Source: Tricholomella constricta (taxonomy: Eukaryota > Basidiomycota > Agaricomycetes > Agaricales > Lyophyllaceae). From it: a stretch of 27,338 nt of DNA. Below the pieces are notes generated by a model. It was not told the origin of the DNA and did not search any database. It worked only from the letters and a program-made list of their open reading frames with translations. Numbering within the stretch: position 1 is the first letter of the stretch; every line of letters begins with the position of its first letter. Where the stretch lies: the NCBI GenBank assembly GCA_013368375.1, contig JAACJP010000091.1:1-27338 (forward strand). The letters are read 5' to 3'. The position numbers were made by a program, and so were the translations under genes. Positions 7,808-20,470 of the stretch are shown here, one piece after another.

Positions 7808-8170
7808 ATGTTCCTGACGATGCAAATCCAACACTAGCGAGGCAATGTAGAATCTGACGGGCAGTCTGCTTTGCGTAAAAGCTAGTATTCTCAGCAAGGA
7901 CAATAAATTATGTACGACTAGTGGCACGTTTTGATGAGATGTCGTTTGAGTGACACGTTCTAACGAGAGCGAGGGAGGGTGTAGGGATATCTTTGGGCAT
8001 ATGCAACGACGACTTTCACTGCAATTGACGTAGCCGATAAGCGACAGGTCAATATGTTCTAGCAACACAATAACCGATGAGTGACGGGTGAAAGCCATTG
8101 AAGTCGAGCTCTGTGGTGCGTACTTGTTTTGTTGTGATCCTGACGGTAAGTTTGCTTGCGTGAACGTTGT
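7808..8170. repeat. Long internal duplication, copy 1 (copy 2 at about 8800-9060)
   Basis: Beyond the subrepeat, both copies continue in the same order: GTACGACTAGTGGCAYG, TGAGATGTYG, CTTTCACTGCAATYGACGTA, GAGCGACAGGTCAA (AAGCGACAGGTCAA in copy 1 of family A), then TTTTGTTGTGATCC. Copy 1 has about 120 extra bases, including a second ACACAATAACCGATGAGTGACG block. Copy 2 runs across the unit boundary used here. Confidence 0.75.
7973..7997 (+). other. G-run cluster, possible G-quadruplex
   Basis: Four GGG runs at 7973, 7977, 7984 and 7995 are separated by loops of 1, 4 and 8 bases. The stretch is unchanged in unit 12, so it recurs about every 1.64 kb on the plus strand. Confidence 0.5.
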
Positions 8171-8278
8171 TTTGCATGCGTGTGCTGATCGCAACGGTTG
8201 GGTTTCTTTTGAAGCTCAAGAGAAAAAACGTACGGCTACGTATGCTGTCGGGGATTGTTGATGCTTGGTTGTCTCTGA

Positions 8279-8298
8279 CAGACCTTTTGATCTGTCTG
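8279..8298. repeat. Small hairpin CAGAC...GTCTG beside an indel hotspot
   Basis: CAGAC and GTCTG arms enclose a 10-base loop; the arms hold in all units although the loop changes (TTTTGATCT to TTTCGATCC). The bases directly left of it are the ones progressively lost in units 9-12. Confidence 0.5.
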
Positions 8299-8369
8299 GC
8301 TGATGCTTTCAGGAACATGACCTGTGACTAAATGTGGTGCGTGGGAGGCGACTAGCATACGTGATGGAT

Positions 8370-8417
8370 GGCGTACCTGGCGAGTGGTGTACCCAGCGAG
8401 TGGCGTACCCGGCGACC
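8370..8417. repeat. 16-bp motif repeated three times
   Basis: GGCGTACCTGGCGAGT, GGTGTACCCAGCGAGT and GGCGTACCCGGCGACC follow each other with an exact 16-bp period (8370, 8386, 8402). The block leads directly into the TTAGGG-like stretch. Confidence 0.85.
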
Positions 8418-8510
8418 GGTTAGAGGTTTGAGTTAGGGCTTCGGGTGCCTCGGTTAGAGTTTTGGGTTGGGAACGTTTCTGCTCGTATCTCGGTTAAGGT
8501 TTTGGGTCCG
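8417..8510 (+). repeat. Degenerate telomere-like G-rich stretch
   Basis: Three related motifs read CGGTTAGAGGTTTGAGTTAGGG (8417-8438), CGGTTAGAGTTTTGGGTTGGG (8451-8471) and CGGTTAAGGTTTTGGGTCCG (8491-8510). They resemble mutated runs of TTAGGG, the usual basidiomycete telomere repeat, with one exact TTAGGG. The block is almost invariant across units (only GGTCCG/GGTTCG changes). Confidence 0.5.
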
Positions 8511-9019
8511 AAAACATGTTCTGCTCGGAAAAGATGGAGTGAGATGCAAGTCAAATGAAACACACCACGCACGTTTGTTCCCGACAACACAAATCCAACG
8601 CCAGCAAGGCAACATAAAATCTGATGGCTAGTATTCTGAGCAAGTGCAATAAATTACATACGACTTGAGCTGCAAGTCAAATCAACACGTTTGTTCCTGA
8701 CAACACAAATCCAACACCAGCAAGGCAACGTAAAGTCTAATGGGTTATTTGCGTAAACGCTAGTATTTTGAGCAAGTACAATTATTCATGTACAACTTAT
8801 TATGCCAGCGAGGCAACGTGAAATCTGTTGTGCAACACGGGCAGTTTGCGTAAGCGCTAGTATTCTCAGAAGTACAATAAATTATGTACGACTAGTGGCA
8901 TGTTTTTATGAGATGTTGTTTTAGTCTAGCGACATATTTGAATGAGCCTTGGCTATACGCAACAACACCTTTCACTGCAATCGACGTAGCCAATGAGCGA
9001 CAGGTCAAGGAGGTGTGTA

Positions 9020-10653
9020 CTTCTTTTGTTGTGATCCCGAGGGACGGTTGGTTTTCTTGCGGGCATGGGCGCACCCTCACTGAGGGTGCCATGCATACAT
9101 GTCCAAACAAATGCAAATCAAAACAAATGCCAGCGAGGCAATGTAAAATCTGACATGTGGTCTGTCTATTCAATACACTAGCCAGTATTCTGAGTGAGTA
9201 TAATAGATCGAACTAGCTACGTACGACTAGCGGGAACGGACTAGCTACGTACGGAAGTTTGCTTGCAGCGAGATGCAAGTCAAATCAAACACACTGCACA
9301 CGATTGTTCCTGATGACGCAAATCTAACGCCACCGAGGCAACGTAGAAGCTGATGCGCAACACGGGCAATTTGCGTGAACACTAGCATTCTCAGCAAGTA
9401 CAATAAATTAAATTATGTACCACTAGCGGGACAATTTTATGATGTTCCTGACGATGCAAATCCAACACTAGCGAGGCAATGTAGAATCTGACGGGCAGTC
9501 TGCTTTGCGTAAAAGCTAGTATTCTCAGCAAGGACAATAAATTATGTACGACTAGTGGCACGTTTTGATGAGATGTCGTTTGAGTGACACGTTCTAACGA
9601 GAGCGAGGGAGGGTGTAGGGATATCTTTGGGCATATGCAACGACGACTTTCACTGCAATTGACGTAGCCGATAAGCGACAGGTCAATATGTTCTAGCAAC
9701 ACAATAACCGATGAGTGACGGGTGAAAGCCATTGAAGTCGAGCTCTGTGGTGCGTACTTGTTTTGTTGTGATCCTGACGGTAAGTTTGCTTGCGTGAACG
9801 TTGTTTTGCATGCGTGTGCTGATCGCAACGGTTGGGTTTCTTTTGAAGCTCAAGAGAAAAAACGTACGGCTACGTATGCTGTCGGGGATTGTTGATGCTT
9901 GGTTGTCTCTGACAGACCTTTTGATCTGTCTGGCTGATGCTTTCAGGAACATGACCTGTGACTAAATGTGGTGCGTGGGAGGCGACTAGCATACGTGATG
10001 GATGGCGTACCTGGCGAGTGGTGTACCCAGCGAGTGGCGTACCCGGCGACCGGTTAGAGGTTTGAGTTAGGGCTTCGGGTGCCTCGGTTAGAGTTTTGGG
10101 TTGGGAACGTTTCTGCTCGTATCTCGGTTAAGGTTTTGGGTCCGAAAACATGTTCTGCTCGGAAAAGATGGAGTGAGATGCAAGTCAAATGAAACACACC
10201 ACGCACGTTTGTTCCCGACAACACAAATCCAACGCCAGCAAGGCAACATAAAATCTGATGGCTAGTATTCTGAGCAAGTGCAATAAATTACATACGACTT
10301 GAGCTGCAAGTCAAATCAACACGTTTGTTCCTGACAACACAAATCCAACACCAGCAAGGCAACGTAAAGTCTAATGGGTTATTTGCGTAAACGCTAGTAT
10401 TTTGAGCAAGTACAATTATTCATGTACAACTTATTATGCCAGCGAGGCAACGTGAAATCTGTTGTGCAACACGGGCAGTTTGCGTAAGCGCTAGTATTCT
10501 CAGAAGTACAATAAATTATGTACGACTAGTGGCATGTTTTTATGAGATGTTGTTTTAGTCTAGCGACATATTTGAATGAGCCTTGGCTATACGCAACAAC
10601 ACCTTTCACTGCAATCGACGTAGCCAATGAGCGACAGGTCAAGGAGGTGTGTA
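9020..10653. repeat. Satellite unit 2 (family A, 1634 bp)
   Basis: No difference from unit 1 found by eye. Confidence 0.95.
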
Positions 10654-12287
10654 CTTCTTTTGTTGTGATCCCGAGGGACGGTTGGTTTTCTTGCGGGCAT
10701 GGGCGCACCCTCACTGAGGGTGCCATGCATACATGTCCAAACAAATGCAAATCAAAACAAATGCCAGCGAGGCAATGTAAAATCTGACATGTGGTCTGTC
10801 TATTCAATACACTAGCCAGTATTCTGAGTGAGTATAATAGATCGAACTAGCTACGTACGACTAGCGGGAACGGACTAGCTACGTACGGAAGTTTGCTTGC
10901 AGCGAGATGCAAGTCAAATCAAACACACTGCACACGATTGTTCCTGATGACGCAAATCTAACGCCACCGAGGCAACGTAGAAGCTGATGCGCAACACGGG
11001 CAATTTGCGTGAACACTAGCATTCTCAGCAAGTACAATAAATTAAATTATGTACCACTAGCGGGACAATTTTATGATGTTCCTGACGATGCAAATCCAAC
11101 ACTAGCGAGGCAATGTAGAATCTGACGGGCAGTCTGCTTTGCGTAAAAGCTAGTATTCTCAGCAAGGACAATAAATTATGTACGACTAGTGGCACGTTTT
11201 GATGAGATGTCGTTTGAGTGACACGTTCTAACGAGAGCGAGGGAGGGTGTAGGGATATCTTTGGGCATATGCAACGACGACTTTCACTGCAATTGACGTA
11301 GCCGATAAGCGACAGGTCAATATGTTCTAGCAACACAATAACCGATGAGTGACGGGTGAAAGCCATTGAAGTCGAGCTCTGTGGTGCGTACTTGTTTTGT
11401 TGTGATCCTGACGGTAAGTTTGCTTGCGTGAACGTTGTTTTGCATGCGTGTGCTGATCGCAACGGTTGGGTTTCTTTTGAAGCTCAAGAGAAAAAACGTA
11501 CGGCTACGTATGCTGTCGGGGATTGTTGATGCTTGGTTGTCTCTGACAGACCTTTTGATCTGTCTGGCTGATGCTTTCAGGAACATGACCTGTGACTAAA
11601 TGTGGTGCGTGGGAGGCGACTAGCATACGTGATGGATGGCGTACCTGGCGAGTGGTGTACCCAGCGAGTGGCGTACCCGGCGACCGGTTAGAGGTTTGAG
11701 TTAGGGCTTCGGGTGCCTCGGTTAGAGTTTTGGGTTGGGAACGTTTCTGCTCGTATCTCGGTTAAGGTTTTGGGTCCGAAAACATGTTCTGCTCGGAAAA
11801 GATGGAGTGAGATGCAAGTCAAATGAAACACACCACGCACGTTTGTTCCCGACAACACAAATCCAACGCCAGCAAGGCAACATAAAATCTGATGGCTAGT
11901 ATTCTGAGCAAGTGCAATAAATTACATACGACTTGAGCTGCAAGTCAAATCAACACGTTTGTTCCTGACAACACAAATCCAACACCAGCAAGGCAACGTA
12001 AAGTCTAATGGGTTATTTGCGTAAACGCTAGTATTTTGAGCAAGTACAATTATTCATGTACAACTTATTATGCCAGCGAGGCAACGTGAAATCTGTTGTG
12101 CAACACGGGCAGTTTGCGTAAGCGCTAGTATTCTCAGAAGTACAATAAATTATGTACGACTAGTGGCATGTTTTTATGAGATGTTGTTTTAGTCTAGCGA
12201 CATATTTGAATGAGCCTTGGCTATACGCAACAACACCTTTCACTGCAATCGACGTAGCCAATGAGCGACAGGTCAAGGAGGTGTGTA
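10654..12287. repeat. Satellite unit 3 (family A, 1634 bp)
   Basis: No difference from unit 1 found by eye. Confidence 0.95.
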
Positions 12288-13921
12288 CTTCTTTTGTTGT
12301 GATCCCGAGGGACGGTTGGTTTTCTTGCGGGCATGGGCGCACCCTCACTGAGGGTGCCATGCATACATGTCCAAACAAATGCAAATCAAAACAAATGCCA
12401 GCGAGGCAATGTAAAATCTGACATGTGGTCTGTCTATTCAATACACTAGCCAGTATTCTGAGTGAGTATAATAGATCGAACTAGCTACGTACGACTAGCG
12501 GGAACGGACTAGCTACGTACGGAAGTTTGCTTGCAGCGAGATGCAAGTCAAATCAAACACACTGCACACGATTGTTCCTGATGACGCAAATCTAACGCCA
12601 CCGAGGCAACGTAGAAGCTGATGCGCAACACGGGCAATTTGCGTGAACACTAGCATTCTCAGCAAGTACAATAAATTAAATTATGTACCACTAGCGGGAC
12701 AATTTTATGATGTTCCTGACGATGCAAATCCAACACTAGCGAGGCAATGTAGAATCTGACGGGCAGTCTGCTTTGCGTAAAAGCTAGTATTCTCAGCAAG
12801 GACAATAAATTATGTACGACTAGTGGCACGTTTTGATGAGATGTCGTTTGAGTGACACGTTCTAACGAGAGCGAGGGAGGGTGTAGGGATATCTTTGGGC
12901 ATATGCAACGACGACTTTCACTGCAATTGACGTAGCCGATAAGCGACAGGTCAATATGTTCTAGCAACACAATAACCGATGAGTGACGGGTGAAAGCCAT
13001 TGAAGTCGAGCTCTGTGGTGCGTACTTGTTTTGTTGTGATCCTGACGGTAAGTTTGCTTGCGTGAACGTTGTTTTGCATGCGTGTGCTGATCGCAACGGT
13101 TGGGTTTCTTTTGAAGCTCAAGAGAAAAAACGTACGGCTACGTATGCTGTCGGGGATTGTTGATGCTTGGTTGTCTCTGACAGACCTTTTGATCTGTCTG
13201 GCTGATGCTTTCAGGAACATGACCTGTGACTAAATGTGGTGCGTGGGAGGCGACTAGCATACGTGATGGATGGCGTACCTGGCGAGTGGTGTACCCAGCG
13301 AGTGGCGTACCCGGCGACCGGTTAGAGGTTTGAGTTAGGGCTTCGGGTGCCTCGGTTAGAGTTTTGGGTTGGGAACGTTTCTGCTCGTATCTCGGTTAAG
13401 GTTTTGGGTCCGAAAACATGTTCTGCTCGGAAAAGATGGAGTGAGATGCAAGTCAAATGAAACACACCACGCACGTTTGTTCCCGACAACACAAATCCAA
13501 CGCCAGCAAGGCAACATAAAATCTGATGGCTAGTATTCTGAGCAAGTGCAATAAATTACATACGACTTGAGCTGCAAGTCAAATCAACACGTTTGTTCCT
13601 GACAACACAAATCCAACACCAGCAAGGCAACGTAAAGTCTAATGGGTTATTTGCGTAAACGCTAGTATTTTGAGCAAGTACAATTATTCATGTACAACTT
13701 ATTATGCCAGCGAGGCAACGTGAAATCTGTTGTGCAACACGGGCAGTTTGCGTAAGCGCTAGTATTCTCAGAAGTACAATAAATTATGTACGACTAGTGG
13801 CATGTTTTTATGAGATGTTGTTTTAGTCTAGCGACATATTTGAATGAGCCTTGGCTATACGCAACAACACCTTTCACTGCAATCGACGTAGCCAATGAGC
13901 GACAGGTCAAGGAGGTGTGTA
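12288..13921. repeat. Satellite unit 4 (family A, 1634 bp)
   Basis: No difference from unit 1 found by eye. Confidence 0.95.
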
Positions 13922-15555
13922 CTTCTTTTGTTGTGATCCCGAGGGACGGTTGGTTTTCTTGCGGGCATGGGCGCACCCTCACTGAGGGTGCCATGCATAC
14001 ATGTCCAAACAAATGCAAATCAAAACAAATGCCAGCGAGGCAATGTAAAATCTGACATGTGGTCTGTCTATTCAATACACTAGCCAGTATTCTGAGTGAG
14101 TATAATAGATCGAACTAGCTACGTACGACTAGCGGGAACGGACTAGCTACGTACGGAAGTTTGCTTGCAGCGAGATGCAAGTCAAATCAAACACACTGCA
14201 CACGATTGTTCCTGATGACGCAAATCTAACGCCACCGAGGCAACGTAGAAGCTGATGCGCAACACGGGCAATTTGCGTGAACACTAGCATTCTCAGCAAG
14301 TACAATAAATTAAATTATGTACCACTAGCGGGACAATTTTATGATGTTCCTGACGATGCAAATCCAACACTAGCGAGGCAATGTAGAATCTGACGGGCAG
14401 TCTGCTTTGCGTAAAAGCTAGTATTCTCAGCAAGGACAATAAATTATGTACGACTAGTGGCACGTTTTGATGAGATGTCGTTTGAGTGACACGTTCTAAC
14501 GAGAGCGAGGGAGGGTGTAGGGATATCTTTGGGCATATGCAACGACGACTTTCACTGCAATTGACGTAGCCGATAAGCGACAGGTCAATATGTTCTAGCA
14601 ACACAATAACCGATGAGTGACGGGTGAAAGCCATTGAAGTCGAGCTCTGTGGTGCGTACTTGTTTTGTTGTGATCCTGACGGTAAGTTTGCTTGCGTGAA
14701 CGTTGTTTTGCATGCGTGTGCTGATCGCAACGGTTGGGTTTCTTTTGAAGCTCAAGAGAAAAAACGTACGGCTACGTATGCTGTCGGGGATTGTTGATGC
14801 TTGGTTGTCTCTGACAGACCTTTTGATCTGTCTGGCTGATGCTTTCAGGAACATGACCTGTGACTAAATGTGGTGCGTGGGAGGCGACTAGCATACGTGA
14901 TGGATGGCGTACCTGGCGAGTGGTGTACCCAGCGAGTGGCGTACCCGGCGACCGGTTAGAGGTTTGAGTTAGGGCTTCGGGTGCCTCGGTTAGAGTTTTG
15001 GGTTGGGAACGTTTCTGCTCGTATCTCGGTTAAGGTTTTGGGTCCGAAAACATGTTCTGCTCGGAAAAGATGGAGTGAGATGCAAGTCAAATGAAACACA
15101 CCACGCACGTTTGTTCCCGACAACACAAATCCAACGCCAGCAAGGCAACATAAAATCTGATGGCTAGTATTCTGAGCAAGTGCAATAAATTACATACGAC
15201 TTGAGCTGCAAGTCAAATCAACACGTTTGTTCCTGACAACACAAATCCAACACCAGCAAGGCAACGTAAAGTCTAATGGGTTATTTGCGTAAACGCTAGT
15301 ATTTTGAGCAAGTACAATTATTCATGTACAACTTATTATGCCAGCGAGGCAACGTGAAATCTGTTGTGCAACACGGGCAGTTTGCGTAAGCGCTAGTATT
15401 CTCAGAAGTACAATAAATTATGTACGACTAGTGGCATGTTTTTATGAGATGTTGTTTTAGTCTAGCGACATATTTGAATGAGCCTTGGCTATACGCAACA
15501 ACACCTTTCACTGCAATCGACGTAGCCAATGAGCGACAGGTCAAGGAGGTGTGTA
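13922..15555. repeat. Satellite unit 5 (family A, 1634 bp)
   Basis: No difference from unit 1 found by eye. Confidence 0.95.
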
Positions 15556-17189
15556 CTTCTTTTGTTGTGATCCCGAGGGACGGTTGGTTTTCTTGCGGGC
15601 ATGGGCGCACCCTCACTGAGGGTGCCATGCATACATGTCCAAACAAATGCAAATCAAAACAAATGCCAGCGAGGCAATGTAAAATCTGACATGTGGTCTG
15701 TCTATTCAATACACTAGCCAGTATTCTGAGTGAGTATAATAGATCGAACTAGCTACGTACGACTAGCGGGAACGGACTAGCTACGTACGGAAGTTTGCTT
15801 GCAGCGAGATGCAAGTCAAATCAAACACACTGCACACGATTGTTCCTGATGACGCAAATCTAACGCCACCGAGGCAACGTAGAAGCTGATGCGCAACACG
15901 GGCAATTTGCGTGAACACTAGCATTCTCAGCAAGTACAATAAATTAAATTATGTACCACTAGCGGGACAATTTTATGATGTTCCTGACGATGCAAATCCA
16001 ACACTAGCGAGGCAATGTAGAATCTGACGGGCAGTCTGCTTTGCGTAAAAGCTAGTATTCTCAGCAAGGACAATAAATTATGTACGACTAGTGGCACGTT
16101 TTGATGAGATGTCGTTTGAGTGACACGTTCTAACGAGAGCGAGGGAGGGTGTAGGGATATCTTTGGGCATATGCAACGACGACTTTCACTGCAATTGACG
16201 TAGCCGATAAGCGACAGGTCAATATGTTCTAGCAACACAATAACCGATGAGTGACGGGTGAAAGCCATTGAAGTCGAGCTCTGTGGTGCGTACTTGTTTT
16301 GTTGTGATCCTGACGGTAAGTTTGCTTGCGTGAACGTTGTTTTGCATGCGTGTGCTGATCGCAACGGTTGGGTTTCTTTTGAAGCTCAAGAGAAAAAACG
16401 TACGGCTACGTATGCTGTCGGGGATTGTTGATGCTTGGTTGTCTCTGACAGACCTTTTGATCTGTCTGGCTGATGCTTTCAGGAACATGACCTGTGACTA
16501 AATGTGGTGCGTGGGAGGCGACTAGCATACGTGATGGATGGCGTACCTGGCGAGTGGTGTACCCAGCGAGTGGCGTACCCGGCGACCGGTTAGAGGTTTG
16601 AGTTAGGGCTTCGGGTGCCTCGGTTAGAGTTTTGGGTTGGGAACGTTTCTGCTCGTATCTCGGTTAAGGTTTTGGGTCCGAAAACATGTTCTGCTCGGAA
16701 AAGATGGAGTGAGATGCAAGTCAAATGAAACACACCACGCACGTTTGTTCCCGACAACACAAATCCAACGCCAGCAAGGCAACATAAAATCTGATGGCTA
16801 GTATTCTGAGCAAGTGCAATAAATTACATACGACTTGAGCTGCAAGTCAAATCAACACGTTTGTTCCTGACAACACAAATCCAACACCAGCAAGGCAACG
16901 TAAAGTCTAATGGGTTATTTGCGTAAACGCTAGTATTTTGAGCAAGTACAATTATTCATGTACAACTTATTATGCCAGCGAGGCAACGTGAAATCTGTTG
17001 TGCAACACGGGCAGTTTGCGTAAGCGCTAGTATTCTCAGAAGTACAATAAATTATGTACGACTAGTGGCATGTTTTTATGAGATGTTGTTTTAGTCTAGC
17101 GACATATTTGAATGAGCCTTGGCTATACGCAACAACACCTTTCACTGCAATCGACGTAGCCAATGAGCGACAGGTCAAGGAGGTGTGTA
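15556..17189. repeat. Satellite unit 6 (family A, 1634 bp)
   Basis: No difference from unit 1 found by eye. Confidence 0.95.
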
Positions 17190-18826
17190 CTTCTTTTGTT
17201 GTGATCCCGAGGGACGGTTGGTTTTCTTGCGGGCATGGGCGCACCCTCACTGAGGGTGCCATGCATACATGTCCAAACAAATGCAAATCAAAACAAATGC
17301 CAGCGAGGCAATGTAAAATCTGACATGTGGTCTGTCTATTCAATACACTAGCCAGTATTCTGAGTGAGTATAATAGATCGAACTAGCTACGTACGACTAG
17401 CGGGAACGGACTAGCTACGTACGGAAGTTTGCTTGCAGCGAGATGCAAGTCAAATCAAACACACTGCACACGATTGTTCCTGATGACGCAAATCTAACGC
17501 CACCGAGGCAACGTAGAAGCTGATGCGCAACACGGGCAATTTGCGTGAACACTAGCATTCTCAGCAAGTACAATAAATTAAATTATGTACCACTAGCGGG
17601 ACAATTTTATGATGTTCCTGACGATGCAAATCCAACACTAGCGAGGCAATGTAGAATCTGACGGGCAGTCTGCTTTGCGTAAAAGCTAGTATTCTCAGCA
17701 AGGACAATAAATTATGTACGACTAGTGGCACGTTTTGATGAGATGTCGTTTGAGTGACACGTTCTAACGAGAGCGAGGGAGGGTGTAGGGATATCTTTGG
17801 GCATATGCAACGACGACTTTCACTGCAATTGACGTAGCCGATAAGCGACAGGTCAATATGTTCTAGCAACACAATAACCGATGAGTGACGGGTGAAAGCC
17901 ATTGAAGTCGAGCTCTGTGGTGCGTACTTGTTTTGTTGTGATCCTGACGGTAAGTTTGCTTGCGTGAACGTTGTTTTGCATGCGTGTGCTGATCGCAACG
18001 GTTGGGTTTCTTTTGAAGCTCAAGAGAAAAAACGTACGGCTACGTATGCTGTCGGGGATTGTTGATGCTTGGTTGTCTCTGACAGACCTTTTGATCTGTC
18101 TGGCTGATGCTTTCAGGAACATGACCTGTGACTAAATGTGGTGCGTGGGAGGCGACTAGCATACGTGATGGATGGCGTACCTGGCGAGTGGTGTACCCAG
18201 CGAGTGGCGTACCCGGCGACCGGTTAGAGGTTTGAGTTAGGGCTTCGGGTGCCTCGGTTAGAGTTTTGGGTTGGGAACGTTTCTGCTCGTATCTCGGTTA
18301 AGGTTTTGGGTCCGAAAACATGTTCTGCTCGGAAAAGATGGAGTGAGATGCAAGTCAAATGAAACACACCACGCACGTTTGTTCCCGACAACACAAATCC
18401 AACGCCAGCAAGGCAACATAAAATCTGATGGCTAGTATTCTGAGCAAGTGCAATAAATTACATACGACTTGAGCTGCAAGTCAAATCAACACACGTTTGT
18501 TCCTGACAACACAAATCCAACACCAGCAAGGCAACGTAAAGTCTAATGGGTTATTTGCGTAAACGCTAGTATTTTGAGCAAGTACAATTATTCATGTACA
18601 ACTTATTATGCCAGCGAGGCAACGTGAAATCTGTTGTGCAACACGGGCAGTTTGCGTAAGCGCTAGTATTCTCAGAAGTACAATAAATTATGTACGACTA
18701 GTGGCATGTTTTTATGAGATGTTGTTTTGAGTCTAGCGACATATTTGAATGAGCCTTGGCTATACGCAACAACACCTTTCACTGCAATCGACGTAGCCAA
18801 TGAGCGACAGGTCAAGGAGGTGTGTA
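17190..18826. repeat. Satellite unit 7 (family A with first changes, 1637 bp)
   Basis: Identical to units 1-6 until about 18490, where two bases are added (CAACACACG for CAACACG). One more base is added near 18728 (GTTTTGAGTC for GTTTTAGTC). Confidence 0.95.
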
Positions 18827-20470
18827 CTTCTTTTGTTGTGATCCCGAGGGACGGTTGGTTTTCTTGCGGGCATGGGCGCACCCTCACTGAGGGTGCCATG
18901 CATACATGTCCAAACAAATGCAAATCAAAACAAATGCCAGCGAGGCAATGTAAAATCTGACATGTGGTCTGTCTATTCAATACACTAGCCAGTATTCTGA
19001 GTGAGTATAATAGATCGAACTAGCTACGTACGACTAGCGGCAGCATACGGACTAGCTACGTACGGAAGTTTGCTTGCAGCGAGATGCAAGTCAAATCAAA
19101 CACACTGCACACGATTGTTCCTGATGACGCAAATCTAACGCCAGCGAGGCAACGTAGAAGCTGATGCGCAACACGGGCAATTTGCGTGAACACTAGTATT
19201 CTCAGCAAGTACAATAAATTAAATTACGTACCACTAGCGGGACAATTTTATGATGTTCCTGACGACGCAAATCCAACACTAGCGAGGCAATGTAGAATCT
19301 GACGGGCAGTCTGCTTTGCGTAAAAGCTAGTATTCTCAGCAAGGACAATAAATTATGTACGACTAGTGGCACGTTTTGATGAGATGTCGTTTGAGTGACA
19401 CGTTCTAACGAGAGCGAGGGAGGGTGTAGGGATATCTTTGGGCATATGCAACGACGACTTTCACTGCAATTGACGTAGCCGATGAGCGACAGGTCAATAT
19501 GTTCTAGCAACACAATAACCGATGAGTGACGGGTGAAAGCCATTGAAGTCGAGCTCTGTGGTGCGTACTTGTTTTGTTGTGATCCTGACGGTAAGTTTGC
19601 TTGCGTGAACGTTGTTGTGCATGCGTGTGCTGATCGCAACGGTTGGCTTTCTTTTGAAGCTCAAGAGAAAAAACGTACGGCTACGTATGCTGTCGGGGAT
19701 TGTTGATGCTTGGTTGTCTCTGACAGACCTTTTGATCTGTCTGGCTGATGCTTTCAGGAACATGACCTGTGACTAAATGTGGTGCGTGGGAGGCGACTAG
19801 CATACGTGATGGATGGCGTACCTGGCGAGTGGTGTACCCAGCGAGTGGCGTACCCGGCGACCGGTTAGAGGTTTGAGTTAGGGCTTCGGGTGCCTCGGTT
19901 AGAGTTTTGGGTTGGGAACGTTTCTGCTCGTATCTCGGTTAAGGTTTTGGGTTCGAAAACATGTTCTGCTCGGAAAAGATGGAGTGAGATGCAAGTCAAA
20001 TGAAACGCACCACGCACGTTTGTTCCCGACAACACAAATCCAACGCCAGCAAGGCAACATAAAATCTGATGGCTAGTATTCTGAGCAAGTGCAATAAATT
20101 ACATACGACTTAAGCTGCAAGTCAAATCAAAACCCACACGTTTGTTCCTGACAACACAAATCCAACGCCAGCAAGGCAACGTAAAGTCTAATGGGTTATT
20201 TGCGTAAACGCTAGTATTTTGAGCAAGTACAATAAATCATGTACAACTTATTATGCCAGCGAGGCAACGTGAAATCTGTTGTGCAACACGGGCAGTTTGC
20301 GTAAGCGCTAGTATTCTCAGAAGTACAATAAATTATGTACGACTAGTGGCACGTTTTTATGAGATGTTGTTTGAGTCCAGCGACACATTTGAATGAGCCT
20401 TGGCTATACGCAACAACACCTTTCACTGCAATCGACGTAGCCAATGAGCGACAGGTCAAGGAGGTGTGTA
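18827..20470. repeat. Satellite unit 8 (intermediate, 1644 bp)
   Basis: Carries 4 extra bases near 19041 (CAGCATA in place of GAA) and 6 extra near 20130, together with several substitutions shared with units further right, such as CCAGCG for CCACCG and GGTTCG for GGTCCG. Confidence 0.95.

Larger units (their letters stand above)
7460..8935. repeat. Six diverged subrepeats inside one satellite unit
   Basis: A subrepeat of about 110-150 bp occurs six times. Its order is TGCAAGTCAAATCAAA, then a TTTGTTCCTGAC...CAAATCCAAC block, GCCAGCGAGGCAACGTAAAA, GCGTAAACGCTAGTATTCTC and AGCAAGTACAATAAATTATG. The AGGCA core lies at 7502, 7702, 7840, 8607, 8723 and 8811. Copies lack different parts. The same set recurs in every unit. 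Confidence 0.8.
7386..9019. repeat. Satellite unit 1 (family A, 1634 bp)
   Basis: First unit, joined at its left to a broken 85-bp monomer (7373-7385). It appears identical to units 2-6. It serves as the reference for the internal elements annotated below. Confidence 0.95.

Noticed and set aside
7757..8194. Minus-strand 145-codon frame, and the 73-102-codon frames in each satellite unit, as protein-coding genes
   Set aside because: They overlap each other on both strands, follow the subrepeat structure, and their variation between units is largely replacement changes at CpG sites. There are no recognisable domains.
8299..8318. Intron acceptor CTGATGCTTTCAG in each unit
   Set aside because: It has a branch-like site and a CAG, but no open exon follows and no donor pairs with it convincingly.
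8505..8520. tRNA or SINE B-box-like GGTTCGAA in units 8-12
   Set aside because: No A-box at the right distance, no cloverleaf, and units 1-7 have GGTCCGAA. It arises by one transition.
7386..9019. Tandem LTR or transposon copies
   Set aside because: No terminal inverted repeats, LTR-like TG...CA ends with target duplications, or enzyme motifs could be found in the unit; units abut directly.
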